Source: an uncultured Clostridia bacterium (GTDB taxonomy: Bacteria > Bacillota > Clostridia > Christensenellales > Aristaeellaceae). Taken from it: 64,000 nucleotides of DNA. The position numbers and the translations under genes were made by a program. A model generated the notes under the pieces. That model was not told the origin of the DNA and made no database searches. It was given only the letters and a program-made list of their open reading frames with translations. Of the stretch, positions 62,073-64,000 are shown one piece after another. The DNA lies in contig CALCQO010000046.1 of assembly GCA_937894675.1 (NCBI GenBank), positions 110,037-174,036 of the forward strand, in the 5' to 3' direction. Each line of letters begins with the position of its first letter. Position 1 is the stretch's first letter.

Positions 62073-62110
62073 GCGCCGACAGCGTTCCAACGCCGCCGGC
62101 GCTTTCTTTT
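62073..62110 (+). terminator. Terminator after the b5-like gene
   Basis: GCGCCG/CGGCGC outer and GCGTT/AACGC inner stems, then TTTCTTTT. Lies before the next gene, so that gene may be expressed mainly by read-through. Confidence 0.82.
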
Positions 62111-62127
62111 ATAGAAAAGGAGAATCT

Positions 62128-62523
62128 ATGGATTATCGACTGCTGGGGTATCTCACACTTTTTCTGCTGCTGGTTGTCACCGCGCCTTATTGGCTGCGCA
62201 CAATGAATAACTGGACGGTGAAAACCAAGAGCAAATCATTCCTGAATCTCATCAAGTTTCTTCGCAAGCTGCACAAACCATTGGGTATTCTGCTGGCTGT
62301 GATGGCCGCCTGGCATGGATATGTAATTTTCAGGCTCAACCTGCATACCGGCCTGCTTGCCTTCGGGGCGTTTATCATCACCGCGCTGCTTGGCGTTTAT
62401 CATTGGCGCAAGAAGGATAAGCATGTTTTCAAAGCCCATAAGACCATGGCGCTGCTCAGCGCGCTGCTTGTCGCCCTGCACTTGCTATGGCCAAGCGCCC
62501 TGCGCCAGCTGTTTGGCTTGTAA
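62128..62523 (+). CDS. Four-helix membrane protein, candidate diheme cytochrome b
   Basis: 131 residues, four predicted helices (about 5-22, 48-70, 73-91, 104-121). Histidines: His49 and His63 in one helix, His104 and His118 in another, each pair exactly 14 residues apart, the H-x13-H pattern of ferric-reductase-like and b561-type membrane cytochromes binding two hemes. Extra His at 73, 92, 99. AAAAGGAGA ribosome site. It follows a b5-like lipoprotein, so an electron path across the membrane is suggested. No close family name was recognised. Confidence 0.78.
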   Translation: MDYRLLGYLTLFLLLVVTAPYWLRTMNNWTVKTKSKSFLNLIKFLRKLHKPLGILLAVMAAWHGYVIFRLNLHTGLLAFGAFIITALLGVYHWRKKDKHVFKAHKTMALLSALLVALHLLWPSALRQLFGL

Positions 62524-62570
62524 GAAGCACAACAATCGTCATTGGAGAATGGAAAACTCTTGCCCGAGGA

Positions 62571-62599
62571 TTGCGGCAAAAGCCTAAGCCTGTTATAAT
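62571..62599 (+). promoter_or_regulatory. tRNA-Leu(UAA) promoter
   Basis: TTGCGG, 17-base spacer, TATAAT preceded by TGT; ends ten bases before the tRNA. Confidence 0.75.
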
Positions 62600-62608
62600 A
62601 CTGCTGTT

Positions 62609-62693
62609 GCCGAAGTGGCGGAATGGCAGACGCAGGGGACTTAAAATCCCCCGGCTTATGGCTGTACCGGTTCGAGTCCGGTCTTCGGCACCA
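62609..62693 (+). tRNA. tRNA-Leu (anticodon TAA)
   Basis: Acceptor GCCGAAG pairs with CTTCGGC; anticodon arm GGGGA-CTTAAAA-TCCCC gives TAA; long variable arm, T arm ACCGGTTCGAGTCCGGT, CCA encoded (62691-62693). Confidence 0.96.
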
Positions 62694-63093
62694 GACAACG
62701 ATAATCCGAACCAAATCTTCCTGATAGGAGATGGGTTCGGATTATTGGTATGCTTTGCTAAATATGAAGAGATTTACTTCCGTAATGGTGTAGATCGAAA
62801 GCTTAAAGCAAAGCTACGATGAGAAAACAATTTGCTTTGTTTGGAACATTATAGTTTCTAGAAGCTGGAATGTGGTGGCGAAGAGAGCTGTGCTTATTGT
62901 GCTATAATATATGGTGTAACAGCGTTCAACCTTATTACTAAATGTAAGCATGAAACAAAGGTGCATTATATGAAAATGCAAGAATTTTACCGATCCAAGT
63001 TGAGAGGGGTACTAAAGTGTCAAAAGGAAAAAGATTCAGGGTCAAAAATACATCGTATAATTTGGCAGGTCAGTTCAAGACCAAGAACAGAAA
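62694..63093. other. Intergenic region, about 400 bases, AT-rich
   Basis: Contains the inverted repeat (62701-62745), a TATAAT preceded by TGC (62903-62908), and a 47-codon frame at 62970-63113 with AAAGGTG before its ATG. No recognisable gene; codon use and base composition differ from the rest of the window. Confidence 0.6.
62701..62745. repeat. Long inverted repeat after tRNA-Leu
   Basis: ATAATCCGAACC (62701-62712) and GGTTCGGATTAT (62734-62745) are perfect reverse complements; inside, ATCTTCCT and AGGAGAT extend the stem with a bulge. No T run follows, so it is not a standard terminator. Downstream sequence is AT-rich. Confidence 0.85.
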
Positions 63094-63113
63094 TTGGTAG
63101 AAATGTCAAATAA
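62970..63113 (+). CDS. Small hypothetical ORF (47 codons)
   Basis: Begins MKMQEFYRSKLRGVLKCQ and is basic. A weak ribosome site (AAAGGTG) and a TATAAT lie upstream. It overlaps the start of the ATPase frame in another reading frame. No family recognised; it may be a remnant of the missing 5' part or chance. Confidence 0.25.
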   Translation: MKMQEFYRSKLRGVLKCQKEKDSGSKIHRIIWQVSSRPRTEIGRNVK

Positions 63114-63978
63114 ACTTGGTATGAGGATAGATGGATTGGCAGATGAGTTTGCAGAGATTAAACGCGAAATAAAGGATGAAACACTTGATGCAGATAGCTT
63201 TGTTAAGATGACAGCCGATCTTGAACGCGTAAAGGAGAAGCTTAAACAGCTCCAAAATGAGGCGAATTCAAAAACCCAAATAGAAGAAGCATATCTGAAA
63301 GCTCAAAGGAAGAGAAATGATACTTTACTCAACGTGTTCAATGCTTACAAGACTGAAATTGAACGAATTAATAGAAGTCAAAGTGAACTAAGAATCGAGA
63401 TTACCTTCAAGGGCGATAGAGAGGGCTTTAAATCGCAAATGAAGTCGGATTTCAGAGGTTCAGGCATATCAGATAGCAAGTATGATGTAATTAGTCAGCG
63501 TTTTCCAGATTATGTTGCATTGATTGAGGAATGGCTGCTTAGAGATGGAGAAGTGTTAAAATCGATCGTTTCTTCAACAGAATATAGTAAGTTAGAGGCT
63601 AAGCTTAGAGAACACTTCGATGAACTCCTATGTCAGCAAGTTCAGAATAAAGTAGAAGTATATTACCACAACAAGCTTTTGAGACAGCATTCTTTAGGGC
63701 AAAGAGCCTCGGCACTCATTTTGTTTCTTCTGACACAAGATAGTAGTGACATAATCATTATAGATCAACCTGAAGACGATCTTGATAACAAAGTGATATA
63801 TGATGAAGTGATTTCTGCAATTGTTCAAAAGAAGTCGAAAATCCAGTTCATTTTTGCAACGCATAATGCCAATATACCAGTACTAGGTGATGCCGAACGT
63901 GTTCTAGTAGCTAGTTACCAAGATTCCAGAATAGAAATCTCACAGTGGTCTGCCCCCAATCTTTGTACCAACTTGTGA
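63094..63978 (+). pseudogene. 5'-truncated SMC/AAA-type ATPase (possible defence-system remnant)
   Basis: 294-codon frame containing only the C-terminal half of an ATPase: coiled-coil region (about 10-105, MTADLERVKEKLKQLQNEAN), ABC-like signature HSLGQRASALILFLLTQ (near 205), Walker B DIIIIDQPEDDLDNKVIYDE (near 220) and switch His in FIFATHNANIPVLGDAERV (near 255). A Walker A is missing and no upstream frame supplies it: a stop lies in frame at 63058-63060. The tail resembles ATPases such as TrlF/PHP-linked or other SMC-like phage-defence proteins. Low-GC sequence unlike its neighbours. Expression would need the TTG at 63094 or a later ATG; probably a relic. Confidence 0.75.
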
Positions 63979-64000
63979 GTTAGTAAAGACCGTTCGTTGG

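Noticed and set aside
62487..62822. Open frame across tRNA-Leu(UAA)
   Set aside because: It runs through a complete tRNA; chance frame.

Overview
The window looks like chromosome of an anaerobic, fermentative Firmicute, most likely class Clostridia with a fairly GC-rich genome (inference). The reasons are the gene set and order tig-clpP-clpX-lon-ysxC, a Bacillus-type PurR with a PurBox, a CtsR-type operator at clpB, a V-type ATPase operon, pyruvate:ferredoxin oxidoreductase, an [FeFe]-hydrogenase-like gene, and AGGAGG ribosome sites with many extended -10 (TGnTATAAT) promoters. No rRNA, CRISPR array or complete mobile element was seen. Two tRNA-Leu genes are present.

Layout. 1-1359: 5' half of uvrA (minus). 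1470-9941: nine-gene V-type ATPase operon H-I-K-E-C-F-A-B-D (minus), whose proteolipid keeps the Na+ ligands. 10030-15024: purR-pth-mfd (minus), with a PurBox upstream. 15247-21753: proteostasis cluster tig, clpP, clpX, lon, then ysxC (plus). 21821-25283: GNAT-like protein, secG, an ABC-F ATPase. 25313-28059: methionine transporter metNIQ behind a Met-rich leader peptide and a terminator, which looks like a ribosome-mediated attenuator. 28178-31678: HD-domain protein, DUF554, a double DUF1538 membrane protein and a double PII-like protein. 31731-33458: TetR regulator divergent from an NAD-dependent epimerase. 33601-37092: nifJ (minus). 37522-43192: XRE-cupin regulator, potABCD, and an exported phosphodiester-glycosidase-like protein. 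43247-48100: guaB, pgsA, clpB (minus). 48299-56261: AI-2E-type permease, two-gene ABC exporter, maltose phosphorylase, D-aminopeptidase, flippase-like membrane protein, CHAP-like secreted protein. 56304-57472: ATPase and zincin pair (minus). 57594-59300: ugpQ, yebC, tRNA-Leu(CAG). 59557-61426: frameshifted hydrogenase and a small 2Fe-2S protein (minus). 61644-62693: cytochrome b5-like lipoprotein, four-helix membrane cytochrome candidate, tRNA-Leu(UAA). From about 62,700 the sequence turns AT-rich and carries a 5'-truncated SMC/AAA-type ATPase, probably the edge of an acquired element.

How the genes fit together. Pyruvate oxidation by NifJ yields reduced ferredoxin, which a hydrogenase could discharge. 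The Na+-type V-ATPase and possible DUF1538 antiporter point to sodium-linked energetics. Purine control (PurR, guaB), amino-acid and polyamine uptake (MetNIQ, PotABCD) and protein quality control (ClpXP, Lon, ClpB, Tig) are housekeeping. The points most worth testing are the Met-rich attenuator, the DUF1538/PII-like pair and the b5-lipoprotein/diheme membrane cytochrome pair.
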